Assembly: GCA_036501845.1 (NCBI GenBank)
Contig: DASXZO010000094.1
Location: forward strand, 1 to 14,215
Source: JBBREP01 sp036501845
GTDB lineage: Bacteria > Actinomycetota > Acidimicrobiia > IMCC26256 > PALSA-610
Reading direction: 5' to 3'
Length of the DNA stretch: 14,215 nucleotides
Below the pieces are notes generated by a model. That model saw only the letters and a list, made by a program, of their open reading frames with translations. It did not search any database and was not told where the DNA came from. Of the stretch, positions 1 to 8,413 are shown one piece after another. Numbering within the stretch: the first letter of the stretch is position 1; each line of letters starts with the position of its first letter. Both the position numbers and the translations under genes were made by a program.

Positions 1-1
1 G

Positions 2-1456
2 GGGCTCACGACCGCGCTGGCGCTGGGTCGGGCCGGGCACGAAGTGGTGTTGCTGGAGCGCGACGCCACGCCGATGCCGTCCGACGCGCACGAGGCCTTT
101 CGCTGGCAGCGACGTGGCGCGCCGCAGGTGCGGCACTCGCACGCACTGCTCGCGCGGCTGCGCAACACGCTCGCGGATCGCGCGCCCGACGTGCTCGCCG
201 AGCTCCTCGCCGAGGGCGCCACCGAGATCGCGTTCTGTGCCGACCCGCCCGACACACTCACCGATCGCGACCCGCGGCCCGGCGACGACCAGCTGGTGGC
301 ACTGGCGTGCCGCCGCACCACCTTCGAATGGGTGTTGCGCCGCGAAGCGCTCGCGACGCCGGGCGTCGATCTGCGCGACGGCGTCGCCGTGCTCGGTCTG
401 CTGGCCGCGGCGCAGGAGGCCGACGGCCGCGCGCCACATGTGCGCGGTGTGCGCATCGACGGGCCCGAGGGTGACGGCGTGCTCACCGCCGATCTCGTGG
501 TCGACGCGGGCGGGCCGCGCTCCGCCGGGCGCGATTGGCTCGTCGACATCGGCGTAGCGGCGCCGCCCGAAGACATCTTCGAGAGCGGCATCGTGTACCT
601 CTCGCGCTTCTACGAACTGGTCGACGGGGCTGAGCCGCCCGAGGTGCAGGGCCCGCTGGTGGGCGAGCTCGGCTACCTCAAGTTCGCGGTGTTTCCGGGT
701 GACAACCGCACGTTCTCGATCACCCTCGCGGTAGGTGCCGACGACCGTGAGCTGCGCGCTCGACTCGCCGAGCCCGATGTGTTCGAGCGCGCGGTTGGCG
801 CGTTGCCGGCGGCGGTGCCGTGGCGCGACGGTTGTAGCACGCCGATCACGGGCGTCGAGCTGATGGCCGGGTTGCGGAATCGCCGCCGCACCTTCGTGGT
901 CGACGGCGCGCCGATCGTCACCGGGTTCGTCGCGCTGGGTGACGCCGCGATCTGCACGAACCCGCTCTACGGACGGGGTTGCTCGCTTGCGGTGGTGCAC
1001 GCGTTCGGGCTGGCCGACGCGCTCGCCGATTCGGAAGGCGATCCGGTTGCGCTCGCACTCTCGCTGCACGACTTCACGCGCCGCGAGCTCGATCCCTGGT
1101 ATCGCGCGGCAGTGCAGCAGGACCGCGAGTCGCAGGAGGTGCACGCGGGCGCGTCCGAGCCGTCGCCTACACCGTTTCTCGACGACGTCGCGGCCGCCGA
1201 AGGCGACGACTACGTGGATCCGCGCGCGTGGGCTCGTGAGCTGTTCCGCGAAGGGCTGCTCCCCGCGATCCGCACGTCGCCAATCGTGTTCCGCGCGTTC
1301 CTGCGCTGGTTCAACCTGCTCGCCACGCCTGACGCGCTCGTGCAGGACGGCGAAGTGATCATGGCCGCGCTGGAGTCGTACCAGAACCGCGAGCACCATC
1401 CGGTGGATCCGATCCCCGGGCCGCCCGACCGCGACGCCCTCCTCGCCCTCCTGTAG
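2..1456 (+). CDS. FAD-dependent oxidoreductase, 5'-truncated by window edge
   Basis: Flavin-dependent oxidoreductase or monooxygenase-like protein of the p-hydroxybenzoate hydroxylase / geranylgeranyl reductase fold. The frame is open from base 2, and the first residues (GLTTALALGRAGHEVVLLER) are the second half of the N-terminal Rossmann beta-alpha-beta, ending in the acidic ribose-binding residue. The start codon and the first glycines of GxGxxG therefore lie upstream of the window, and an internal GTG at 44 is not the true start. 484 residues are visible. A second FAD region with DAGG lies near residue 168. The GD motif (VALGDAAICTNPLYGRG) lies near residues 310-325 and binds the FAD ribityl and pyrophosphate; its usual GDAAH histidine is replaced by Ile. 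The C-terminal 150 residues are acidic and not recognised. The substrate cannot be predicted. It converges on the E1 gene across a strong hairpin. Confidence 0.85.
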   Translation, partial: GLTTALALGRAGHEVVLLERDATPMPSDAHEAFRWQRRGAPQVRHSHALLARLRNTLADRAPDVLAELLAEGATEIAFCADPPDTLTDRDPRPGDDQLVALACRRTTFEWVLRREALATPGVDLRDGVAVLGLLAAAQEADGRAPHVRGVRIDGPEGDGVLTADLVVDAGGPRSAGRDWLVDIGVAAPPEDIFESGIVYLSRFYELVDGAEPPEVQGPLVGELGYLKFAVFPGDNRTFSITLAVGADDRELRARLAEPDVFERAVGALPAAVPWRDGCSTPITGVELMAGLRNRRRTFVVDGAPIVTGFVALGDAAICTNPLYGRGCSLAVVHAFGLADALADSEGDPVALALSLHDFTRRELDPWYRAAVQQDRESQEVHAGASEPSPTPFLDDVAAAEGDDYVDPRAWARELFREGLLPAIRTSPIVFRAFLRWFNLLATPDALVQDGEVIMAALESYQNREHHPVDPIPGPPDRDALLALL

Positions 1457-1474
1457 TGCTCTAGTTCGAACGCG

Positions 1475-1523
1475 CGACGGGCGTCGTAAAGCGTCGCTAT
1501 TCGACGCTTTACGACGCCCGTCG
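1475..1523. terminator. Perfect 22-bp inverted repeat between convergent genes
   Basis: Left arm 1475-1496 and right arm 1502-1523 are exact reverse complements around a 5-nt loop (CTATT). The core is GTCGTAAAGCGTCG. It sits 18 nt after the stop of the FAD oxidoreductase and 1 nt from the stop of the convergent E1 gene, which is the expected place for a bidirectional terminator. Neither side has a clear run of T, so it may act as a U-tract-less hairpin or as an RNA-stabilising element. The structure is seen directly; the terminator role is inferred. Confidence 0.75.
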
Positions 1524-1524
1524 G

Positions 1525-3636
1525 TCAGTAGTCGAGGAGGGTGCGGAGGTCGCGCTCGATGTCGGCGGCTTGTGGGAGTGTGGCGTTCTCGAGGCCCGGC
1601 TCGTAGCCCACGAGCACGTCGGGCGCGGCGAGCCGCAGCACCGGTGCGGCGAGGTATTCGAAGCACTCGTCGGCCACGAACGCGGCAACTTCGGCGCCGA
1701 AGCCGGCGGTGAGCGTGTCCTCGTGCACCACGAGCAGCCGGCCCGTGCGCCTCACCGATTCGGCCACGATCTCTTGGTCCCACGGCACGATCGAGCGCAG
1801 GTCGATCACCTCGACCTGACCACCGTCGGGGTCGACGCTGTTGGCGGCCTGCTTGGCGCGCTGCACGGTGGCGCCCCACGTGACGATGGTGGCCGCGTCA
1901 CCCGCACGCACGGTTGCGCCGCGCCCGAACGGCAGCGTCCAGTCGAGTGGCGGCATCGGATCGCGGTTGTAACCCTGGCGGTAGAGGTGCTTGTGCTCGA
2001 GGAACAGCACCGGATCCTCTGACGCGCGAAAGGCCGTGCGCAGCAGGCCCACCGCATCGCGTGCACGCGACGGGAACACCACTTGCAAGCCGGGAACGTG
2101 CGCAAACATCGACTCGCCCGAATGGCTGTGCCAGATCGCGCCGCCCTGCAGGTAGCCGCCCGTCGCGACACGCACTACGAGCGGGCATGACCACGCGCCG
2201 TTCGAGCGCCATCGTGTGGTCGCAGCTTCCTGCGTGAGTTGCTGCAGCGCAGGCCAGATGTAGTCCATGAACTGGATCTCGGCGCACGGCCGCAAGCCGC
2301 GCAATGCCATCCCCACTCCGCGCCCGACGATGTTCGCCTCCGCCAACGGCGTGTTGAAGCACCGCGATTCACCGAACCGCCGTTGCAGCCCGAATGTCAC
2401 GCCGAACACGCCACCCTTGCCGGGCACCTCGTCGAGCACGTCGGGATCGGCGTCGGCCACATCTTCGCCGAACACGCGAATGCGCTCGTCGCGTTCCATC
2501 TCTTCGTGCAGGCTCCGCCGGATCGCCTCACCGAGGGTGATGGTCTCAACTTCACCCCCGTTCGCCTGCGGCTCGCGCCCCGAGGGGCTTTCGGACGCTC
2601 GCGCAGTGCGTGCGAGCACGTGGTCGAGCGCGCTTGAGGGATCCGGGCGCGGGGCTGCGAGGGCGCGTTCGGCGGCGGCACGAACTTCGTCGCGCGTCTC
2701 CTCGCGCATCCGCTCGCAGTCCTGCTTGGTGAGCGCGCCGCGACGCACAAGCCTGCGTTCGAGCAACACGATCGGATCGTGCACCTGCTCGTCGTCGAGC
2801 TCGTCGTGAGTCCGGTATTTCTTCTGGTCGTCGGAAAGCGAGTGCGAATACGGACGGGTGACGGTGGCATGCACGAGCACGGGGCCCACACCGGCACGCG
2901 CGTGCGCCACCGCGTTGGCACCCTTGGTGCGCACCTGGAAGTAGTCGCGGCCGTCCATCTTCACGATGTGCAACCCGCGGAATCCGCGCACGAGCTCCGA
3001 GATCGGTGCGGGCGACTGATCGGCGGCGCGTACTGAAATCGCGTAACCGTTGTCGGCCACCACGTAGAGCACCGGCAAGTGCAAGCGGCACGCGGTGTTG
3101 AGCGACTCCCAGAACTCGCCTTCGCTCGTGGCGCCGTCACCGAGCGACACGTACGTGATCTCGTCGCCGGTGGCGCTGCAGTCGTACAGGTCGCGTCGCC
3201 GCCCGATGTAGCGCGCCGATTCGGCGCAGCCGACGGCCGGCAGGCACTGGCTTCCGGTGCAGCTCGTCTGGCTCACGATGTTGCGCGCCCGATCGCCGAA
3301 GTGGCACGGCATCTGGCGGCCGCCCGACGCGGGATCGTCGGCCGAACCGACGGCCTGCAGCAGGATCTCGTAGGGCGACACACCGAGCCCGAGCACGAGC
3401 GCACGGTCGCGGTAGTAGGGGAAGAACCAGTCGACGCCGGGCCGCAACGATCGCGCCAGTCCGAGCAGCAAGGCCTCGTGCCCGGCACCAGAGATCTGGA
3501 AGAACACTCGGCTCTGTTGACGCAGCGCGATCTCGCGGTCGTCGAGCTGGCGTGACACGAGGGCGAGCCGGTAGTCGGCCACCGCCTCGTCGAGCGGCAC
3601 CTCGGGTGCCTCACGCGGCTTCGTCGTGGTGGTCAA
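1525..3636 (-). CDS. Fused 2-oxoacid dehydrogenase E1 (alpha-beta), BCKDH/PDH-like
   Basis: Thiamine-diphosphate-dependent E1 that decarboxylates a 2-oxoacid and passes the acyl group to a lipoyl carrier. Both subunits are in one 703-residue chain. The alpha half (about 1-345) holds the ThDP/Mg motif GDGATSEGEFWESLN at 166-180 ending in ADN at 194-196, and the loop SHSLSDD at 264-270, which resembles branched-chain E1 alpha. After a linker (about 346-365), the beta half has GEAIRRSLHEEM from 369, FGEDVA at 389-394 with the likely ThDP-contacting Glu, HSHSGESMFAHVPGL at 503-517 with candidate active-site histidines, and the C-terminal transketolase-type domain. The frame opens at a TTG (3634-3636) with no Shine-Dalgarno site. 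An in-frame GTG at 3600 has GAGG 8 nt upstream and is a good alternative start, 12 residues shorter. It is divergent from the E2 gene with 68 nt between. Branched-chain versus pyruvate substrate is not settled. Confidence 0.9.
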   Translation of the reverse strand: MTTTTKPREAPEVPLDEAVADYRLALVSRQLDDREIALRQQSRVFFQISGAGHEALLLGLARSLRPGVDWFFPYYRDRALVLGLGVSPYEILLQAVGSADDPASGGRQMPCHFGDRARNIVSQTSCTGSQCLPAVGCAESARYIGRRRDLYDCSATGDEITYVSLGDGATSEGEFWESLNTACRLHLPVLYVVADNGYAISVRAADQSPAPISELVRGFRGLHIVKMDGRDYFQVRTKGANAVAHARAGVGPVLVHATVTRPYSHSLSDDQKKYRTHDELDDEQVHDPIVLLERRLVRRGALTKQDCERMREETRDEVRAAAERALAAPRPDPSSALDHVLARTARASESPSGREPQANGGEVETITLGEAIRRSLHEEMERDERIRVFGEDVADADPDVLDEVPGKGGVFGVTFGLQRRFGESRCFNTPLAEANIVGRGVGMALRGLRPCAEIQFMDYIWPALQQLTQEAATTRWRSNGAWSCPLVVRVATGGYLQGGAIWHSHSGESMFAHVPGLQVVFPSRARDAVGLLRTAFRASEDPVLFLEHKHLYRQGYNRDPMPPLDWTLPFGRGATVRAGDAATIVTWGATVQRAKQAANSVDPDGGQVEVIDLRSIVPWDQEIVAESVRRTGRLLVVHEDTLTAGFGAEVAAFVADECFEYLAAPVLRLAAPDVLVGYEPGLENATLPQAADIERDLRTLLDY

Positions 3637-3691
3637 GGTGTCTGGAGGCTACGACCGTGCGGAGTCGCTCGCGCGGGATCGCGTGCGGTTC

Positions 3692-3704
3692 TACGCTCGG
3701 TTTC
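3692..3704 (+). promoter_or_regulatory. Possible leaderless -10 box of the E2 gene
   Basis: TACGCT (3692-3697) fits the actinobacterial TAnnnT -10 pattern and ends exactly 7 nt before the GTG start at 3705. A start of transcription at or next to the GTG would give a leaderless mRNA, which agrees with the lack of a Shine-Dalgarno site. No convincing -35 is present, so this is tentative. Confidence 0.3.
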
Positions 3705-4532
3705 GTGAGCACGGCACAACCGCTGCCGCTGCCGTGGCGGGTCCGAGCGCCGCGGGTGCGGCCCGCCGGATTCGTGCCGCCGCGGATCCGGTTCGGCCAC
3801 GCGTCCGGGAACGGTGGCGGCGCGGTCGACGAGCGCATTCCGTTCAGCCGTGTACGCGCCCGTGCCGCGCTCGCGCTGCTCGACTCGAAAGCGACAGCCG
3901 CCCATGCGCATGTTGTGGTGCCATGCGACTACAGCGCGGTCGACGCGGCCCGCGCCGGCGCGCGCGCCACGTTCGCCGCTGTCGAGGGGTTCTCCCTCAC
4001 CGCGCTCCCGTTCGTGGCGGTTGCCGTGTGCCGAGCATTGCGAGCGTTTCCCGACGTGAACGTCACCGTGGCCGACGACGGCTCGATCGTCGAGCATCGC
4101 GGAGTGGCGTTGGGCGTCGCGGTCGACCTCGCCCACACCGGATTGGTGGTGCCGGTAGTTCGCGATGCCGACGTGCTGACCCTGCGCGGGCTGGCCCGTG
4201 CTATTCACGGGATCGCGGCGCAGGCACGCGACAAGATGCTGCGGCCCGACGACCTGATGGGTGGAACGTTCACGATCACGAATCCGGGCTCGCACGGCAC
4301 CGCGCTGTCGTTCCCGATCATCCACCGCCCCCAGGCGGCGATCCTCGTGACCGACGGCGTGCACAAATCAGTGGTGGCCGGCACCACGCAGAGCCAGCTC
4401 GACATCCGGCCGATCGGCATGCTCGGGCTCGGGTTCGACCATCGCGTGATCGACCATCACACCGCCGGTGCCTTCACCGCGTTCGTGCGCGACGAACTGC
4501 AATCGACGGATTGGTCAAGGCACTTGCGCTGA
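3705..4532 (+). CDS. E2-type 2-oxoacid dehydrogenase acyltransferase, catalytic domain only
   Basis: Acyltransferase of the E2 (dihydrolipoamide acyltransferase) family, expected to move an acyl group from lipoamide to CoA. The 275-residue protein has a basic, Pro-rich N-terminus (1-40) followed directly by the catalytic domain: DERIPFSRVRARAAL at 42-56, a GLVVPVVRDAD core near 146-156, GGTFTITNPGSHGT at 186-199, HRPQAAIL at 207-214, and the active-site motif DHRVID at 245-250 with H246 and D250. The usual Gly after that Asp is His251. There is no lipoyl domain (no DKA-type lipoylation motif) and no E3-binding domain, so it is much shorter than a typical E2 of about 400 residues or more. The frame is open further upstream, to 3552, but that would overlap the divergent E1 gene. 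GTG 3705 gives a sensible N-terminus (MSTAQPL) and a -10-like box. It probably partners with the fused E1. Confidence 0.85.
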   Translation: MSTAQPLPLPWRVRAPRVRPAGFVPPRIRFGHASGNGGGAVDERIPFSRVRARAALALLDSKATAAHAHVVVPCDYSAVDAARAGARATFAAVEGFSLTALPFVAVAVCRALRAFPDVNVTVADDGSIVEHRGVALGVAVDLAHTGLVVPVVRDADVLTLRGLARAIHGIAAQARDKMLRPDDLMGGTFTITNPGSHGTALSFPIIHRPQAAILVTDGVHKSVVAGTTQSQLDIRPIGMLGLGFDHRVIDHHTAGAFTAFVRDELQSTDWSRHLR

Positions 4533-4535
4533 CGT

Positions 4536-4612
4536 GCAGGCGCGGCATGGCGCGCAGGGAGCTCGCCGCCGAGCGCAGGCGAGGCAATTATCCATGCAGG
4601 CGAGGCAATTAT
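4536..4612. repeat. Short direct repeats, 21-bp spacing
   Basis: The 17-nt sequence GCAGGCGAGGCAATTAT occurs exactly at 4575-4591 and 4596-4612, starting 21 bp apart. A partial copy (GCAGGCGCGGCA, one mismatch over 12) lies at 4536-4547. The repeats fill the gap between the convergent E2 and Thr-rich protein genes, and the last copy covers the latter's TAA stop. The 21-bp pitch equals two helical turns, but there are too few copies to call a functional array. Function unknown. Confidence 0.6.
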
Positions 4613-5223
4613 GGGAGGTTGTACGTCTTGATCCAGGCCTTGATCTGACCGGCCTCGACCCAGGCGTGCCACACCACCAGTTGGGTCTTGCTCGAGAACC
4701 GCATCGTGATGTCCGGACCCTGCTTCGAGTCGTGGGGGAGCGTCCAGCCCGAGTTGGCGATGGCAAAGGCGCTGATCGTGCGCTTGTTCACCCAGTGGAC
4801 CCGCACCCGGCCGGCGTCGTGCACGGTGAACACCCGTGCACCGTCAGGCTGCGGCGCCTTTGTGGTGGTGGTCGTGGTTCCGGGCGCGCGAGTGGTGGTG
4901 GTCGTCGGTTGTTTGTCCGGCGGCGCGGTGCCCGGATTCGTGCTCGTGGTCGAGCCTTCGGTGGTGGTGCTGCCAGCCGCGTGCACGCGAGCCGCGAGCT
5001 CACGAGCAGCTGCCGTGGTGGTTGTGCTGCCGGGGTCGGTGGAGGCGCCCGTGTGCTTGGGCGCGGCCGCGCTCGTGGTGGGCGCCGCCGCGGCGCGGAT
5101 CACCAAGTTGCCGGGGCCCGACGGGCCACCGTTCAATACGGCAAGATTCATCCCACCTGCGGTGAGCAGCGCGCCCACCGATATGGCGACTGTGCCGCCG
5201 GTCTTGAGCATCGTTCGGAACAT
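4609..5223 (-). CDS. Membrane-anchored or secreted protein with Thr-rich linker, unknown C-terminal domain
   Basis: I do not recognise the family. Counting from the longest possible ATG (5259, 216 residues), a hydrophobic segment spans about 21-42 (GTVAISVGALLTAGGMNLAV). It is followed by a low-complexity Ala/Thr/Pro/Ser stretch (about 56-138) with runs such as TTTTT and TTTTTT, typical of an extracytoplasmic linker. The compact C-terminal region (about 139-216) alternates hydrophobic and polar residues and is rich in Trp/Val, suggesting a small beta-sheet domain. The reported start is ATG 5223 (MFRTMLKTGG), 12 codons inside, because GGGAGG lies 11 nt upstream while the 5259 ATG has no Shine-Dalgarno site. 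It could be a signal-anchor protein displaying a small domain outside the membrane. No enzyme motif is seen. It is convergent with E2 and divergent from the SDR-like gene. Confidence 0.75.
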   Translation of the reverse strand: MFRTMLKTGGTVAISVGALLTAGGMNLAVLNGGPSGPGNLVIRAAAAPTTSAAAPKHTGASTDPGSTTTTAAARELAARVHAAGSTTTEGSTTSTNPGTAPPDKQPTTTTTRAPGTTTTTTKAPQPDGARVFTVHDAGRVRVHWVNKRTISAFAIANSGWTLPHDSKQGPDITMRFSSKTQLVVWHAWVEAGQIKAWIKTYNLP

Positions 5224-5456
5224 CCCGCCGTGCGCCTCCCTGCCCGCCCACTCATTCATCGGCTCGCGACGGGGGATTCGTGAGGCCTACGTCCCAACGC
5301 TTCGTGGTTTCCCATTCCGACCCTGGCCACGGACCGTGAGACGCGCTGTGGCGATGACGCCGGCGGTGGTCGGAGGACGATGCTCGACCACGCGCCGCGG
5401 CGCGCTGGTGTCGGCGGTCACAATCATGGGCCCGTCGGATTTCTCGTGAGGTGTTG

Positions 5457-5924
5457 GTGACAGACGCAGCCAAGTACGTGGGCCGGCGAACGGTCGTGGT
5501 GACACCTGACGGCGCCGGCGGCGCCCAATCGATGGGCGAGTCGATCGTGGCCGAACTCGTGGCGGCGGGTGTGGAGGTGCACGGAGTAGCGGGGGAGCAC
5601 GGTGGTCGGCCGAGCGGCGTGGCGAGCTGGAACACGTGCGACCTCGGCTCGGTCGAGGCTCTCGACGGCGCGCTGGCGCGCATCGGAGCCGTGGTGCAGC
5701 ACGTGTTCCACTGCGAGCCGACGACCGCGGCGTTCGGAGCCGTCGCCTTCGCGGCCCGCCCGTTGATGCCGGTGGGTGGCTCGATCGTGGCCGTCGGGTC
5801 GGTCGAAGCTGGCGTCGACGGGTTCGTGCACGCGCACGCCGGCGAGTTCGCGGGCGACCAGATCCGCCTCGTCGTCGCCGCTTCCGACGATGCTCTCGAG
5901 GCGGGCGCGCTGGGCTTGGCATGA
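5457..5924 (+). CDS. Short, degenerate SDR-like Rossmann-fold protein
   Basis: 155 residues resembling the N-terminal half of a short-chain dehydrogenase/reductase. There is a beta-strand plus glycine motif (VVVTPDGAGGAQSMG, 13-27), an acidic CDL at 61-63 where SDRs contact the adenine, a strand near 79-84 where the NNAG motif would be (here HVFHCEP), and GGSIVAVGSVE at 107-117 matching the strand with the catalytic Ser region. The catalytic Tyr-x-x-x-Lys is absent and the chain ends soon after, against about 250 residues for a normal SDR. It is therefore probably not a classical dehydrogenase; a cofactor-binding accessory protein or decaying paralogue is possible. GTG, TTG and GTG lie in frame at 5451, 5454 and 5457. 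The last is chosen because GAGG (5448-5451) stands 5 nt upstream. It ends 68 nt before the first acyl-CoA dehydrogenase, on the same strand. Confidence 0.7.
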   Translation: MTDAAKYVGRRTVVVTPDGAGGAQSMGESIVAELVAAGVEVHGVAGEHGGRPSGVASWNTCDLGSVEALDGALARIGAVVQHVFHCEPTTAAFGAVAFAARPLMPVGGSIVAVGSVEAGVDGFVHAHAGEFAGDQIRLVVAASDDALEAGALGLA

Positions 5925-5944
5925 GCCTGGCGCCTGGGCCAAAG

Positions 5945-5958
5945 TAGAACGCGTTTCA
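5945..5958. promoter_or_regulatory. KstR-like operator (TnnAACnnGTTnnA)
   Basis: TAGAACGCGTTTCA fits every fixed position of the KstR operator consensus TnnAACnnGTTnnA known from mycobacterial cholesterol-catabolism genes. The centre AACGCGTT is a perfect palindrome. It lies 34 nt before the ATG of the FadE29-like gene, between it and the SDR-like gene, a natural site for repression by a TetR-family regulator. I found no second copy in the window by eye. The match is seen; the regulator and its ligand are inferred. Confidence 0.6.
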
Positions 5959-5981
5959 CCGCCGCGGGCGGTGTCGCGGAT

Positions 5982-5987
5982 AGGGAG
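5982..5987 (+). promoter_or_regulatory. Shine-Dalgarno site of first acyl-CoA dehydrogenase
   Basis: AGGGAG, 5 nt before ATG 5993, fixes this start. It is one of the clearer ribosome binding sites in a window where several genes have none. Confidence 0.6.
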
Positions 5988-5992
5988 ACTGC

Positions 5993-7171
<1,179 letters not shown>

Positions 7172-7184
7172 GACGGAAAACTCA

Positions 7185-8309
7185 ATGGATTTCGCACTCA
7201 ACGAGACCCAGACCGAACTTGTCGGGCTCACCAACAAGATCCTCTCCGACCGCATGACGCTTCCCCATCTGAAGGAGGTCGAGCGCAGCGACGAGGGCTT
7301 CGACCGCGCTACGTGGGTGGAGCTGGCCAAGGCGAACCTGCTCGGTATCGCGATTCCCGAAGAGCAGGGCGGGCTCGGCCTCGGCTTCCTCGACCTCTGC
7401 CTGGTGCTGCGCGAGGCCGGCAAGTTCGTGCCGCCGATGCCGCTGATCCCGTGCATCGTGTCGGGCGCGCTCACCGTCGCCCGTTACGGCTCGCCCGATC
7501 AGATGCCGACGCTCGCGCATATTGCCGACGGCAGCGTTGTCACCACCGTCGCGCTCGCCGAGCACGGCACTGACGCGCGCAACCCGTATGCGACTGCGAC
7601 GCCTACCGGCGACGGTGGTTACACGCTCACTGGCGTGAAGACCACGGTGCCGTTCGCAGACGTGGCCGCGGGGATGCTGGTGAGCGCGCGTGTCGCCAAT
7701 AGCAACGACATCGTGGTGCTCTCCACGCACACCCAAGGCGACGGCATCACACTCGAACGTCAGAACGGCCAGAACTACGAGCACCTGTTCCAGGTCACGT
7801 TCGACAACGTCGCGGTACCTGCCGGTTTCGTGATCGGGACGCAGGCGCAGGGTCGCGAGATCCTCGAGTTCATGCTCGAGCGCACGCAGGTGGCGATGTG
7901 CGCGCTGATCGGTGGTGTGTGCGACGCGGCGATGCGTCTCACTGCGCAGTACACGATCGATCGCAAGCAGTTCGAGCGTTCGATCGGCACGTTCCAGGCC
8001 GTGTCGCAGCGCATGGCCGACGCCTACATCAACAACCAGGCGATCGAGCTCACGATGCTGCAGGCGGCCACGCACCTCGACGAGGGCAAGGACGTGCCCG
8101 ACGAGGTGGCCACGGCGAAGTGGTGGGCGTGCGAGGGCGGCAACCAGATCGGCCACGCCTGCCTGCACATCCACGGCGGCATCAGCATCGACATCGACTA
8201 CCCGATCCACCGCTACTTCCTCTGGATCAAGCAGGCCGAGTTCACCCTGGGCAGCGCCACCGCCCAGCTCCTCTACATCGGCAAGCACCTCGCCGACACG
8301 CCGTGTTGA
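7185..8309 (+). CDS. Acyl-CoA dehydrogenase, FadE28 (ChsE1)-like partner subunit
   Basis: 374 residues, starting 13 nt after the preceding gene and surely co-transcribed with it. The acyl-CoA dehydrogenase fold is recognisable (GIAIPEEQGGLGLGFLDL, 54-71), but the usual TEP.AGSD loop is degenerate (LAEHGTDARNP, 124-134). The position matching the catalytic Glu241 of the first gene appears to be Thr234 in my hand alignment (ERTQVAMCA). In contrast RKQFERSIGTFQAVSQRMAD (260-279) retains the Arg and Phe-Gln motif that binds the FAD of the neighbouring subunit, and CLHIHGGISIDIDYPIHRY (326-344) is the conserved C-terminal block. This pattern is that of a non-catalytic or half-site subunit of a heteromeric enzyme such as FadE28-FadE29. 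Only a weak AGGA-type site precedes the ATG. Confidence 0.88.
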   Translation: MDFALNETQTELVGLTNKILSDRMTLPHLKEVERSDEGFDRATWVELAKANLLGIAIPEEQGGLGLGFLDLCLVLREAGKFVPPMPLIPCIVSGALTVARYGSPDQMPTLAHIADGSVVTTVALAEHGTDARNPYATATPTGDGGYTLTGVKTTVPFADVAAGMLVSARVANSNDIVVLSTHTQGDGITLERQNGQNYEHLFQVTFDNVAVPAGFVIGTQAQGREILEFMLERTQVAMCALIGGVCDAAMRLTAQYTIDRKQFERSIGTFQAVSQRMADAYINNQAIELTMLQAATHLDEGKDVPDEVATAKWWACEGGNQIGHACLHIHGGISIDIDYPIHRYFLWIKQAEFTLGSATAQLLYIGKHLADTPC

Positions 8310-8413
8310 TTTGTGCCTCCTGCGTCGGCACGGCGAGCTCCCTGCGCACCCATGTCGCTCCTCCGTCGCTCCTGGGCTGCTTCGGTCGCCGCGTCGGTCT
8401 CGGCCGGCACTGA

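Noticed and set aside
1502..1510. CGACGCTTT of the hairpin recurring near 14077
   Set aside because: Only about nine bases are shared, inside the kinase coding region with no inverted partner; chance match.
4575..4612. Possible CRISPR-like repeats
   Set aside because: There are only two full copies with a 4-nt gap, no spacers and no cas genes.
3626..4648. 340-residue plus-strand frame, and 243-residue minus-strand frame at 3633-4364
   Set aside because: Both overlap the E2 catalytic domain, which has diagnostic motifs; the alternatives are Arg-rich and featureless.
8354..8373. GTCGCTCCT twice at 11-nt spacing in the gap after the second acyl-CoA dehydrogenase
   Set aside because: Too short and too GC-rich to be distinguished from chance; no hairpin that would make a terminator was found in this gap.
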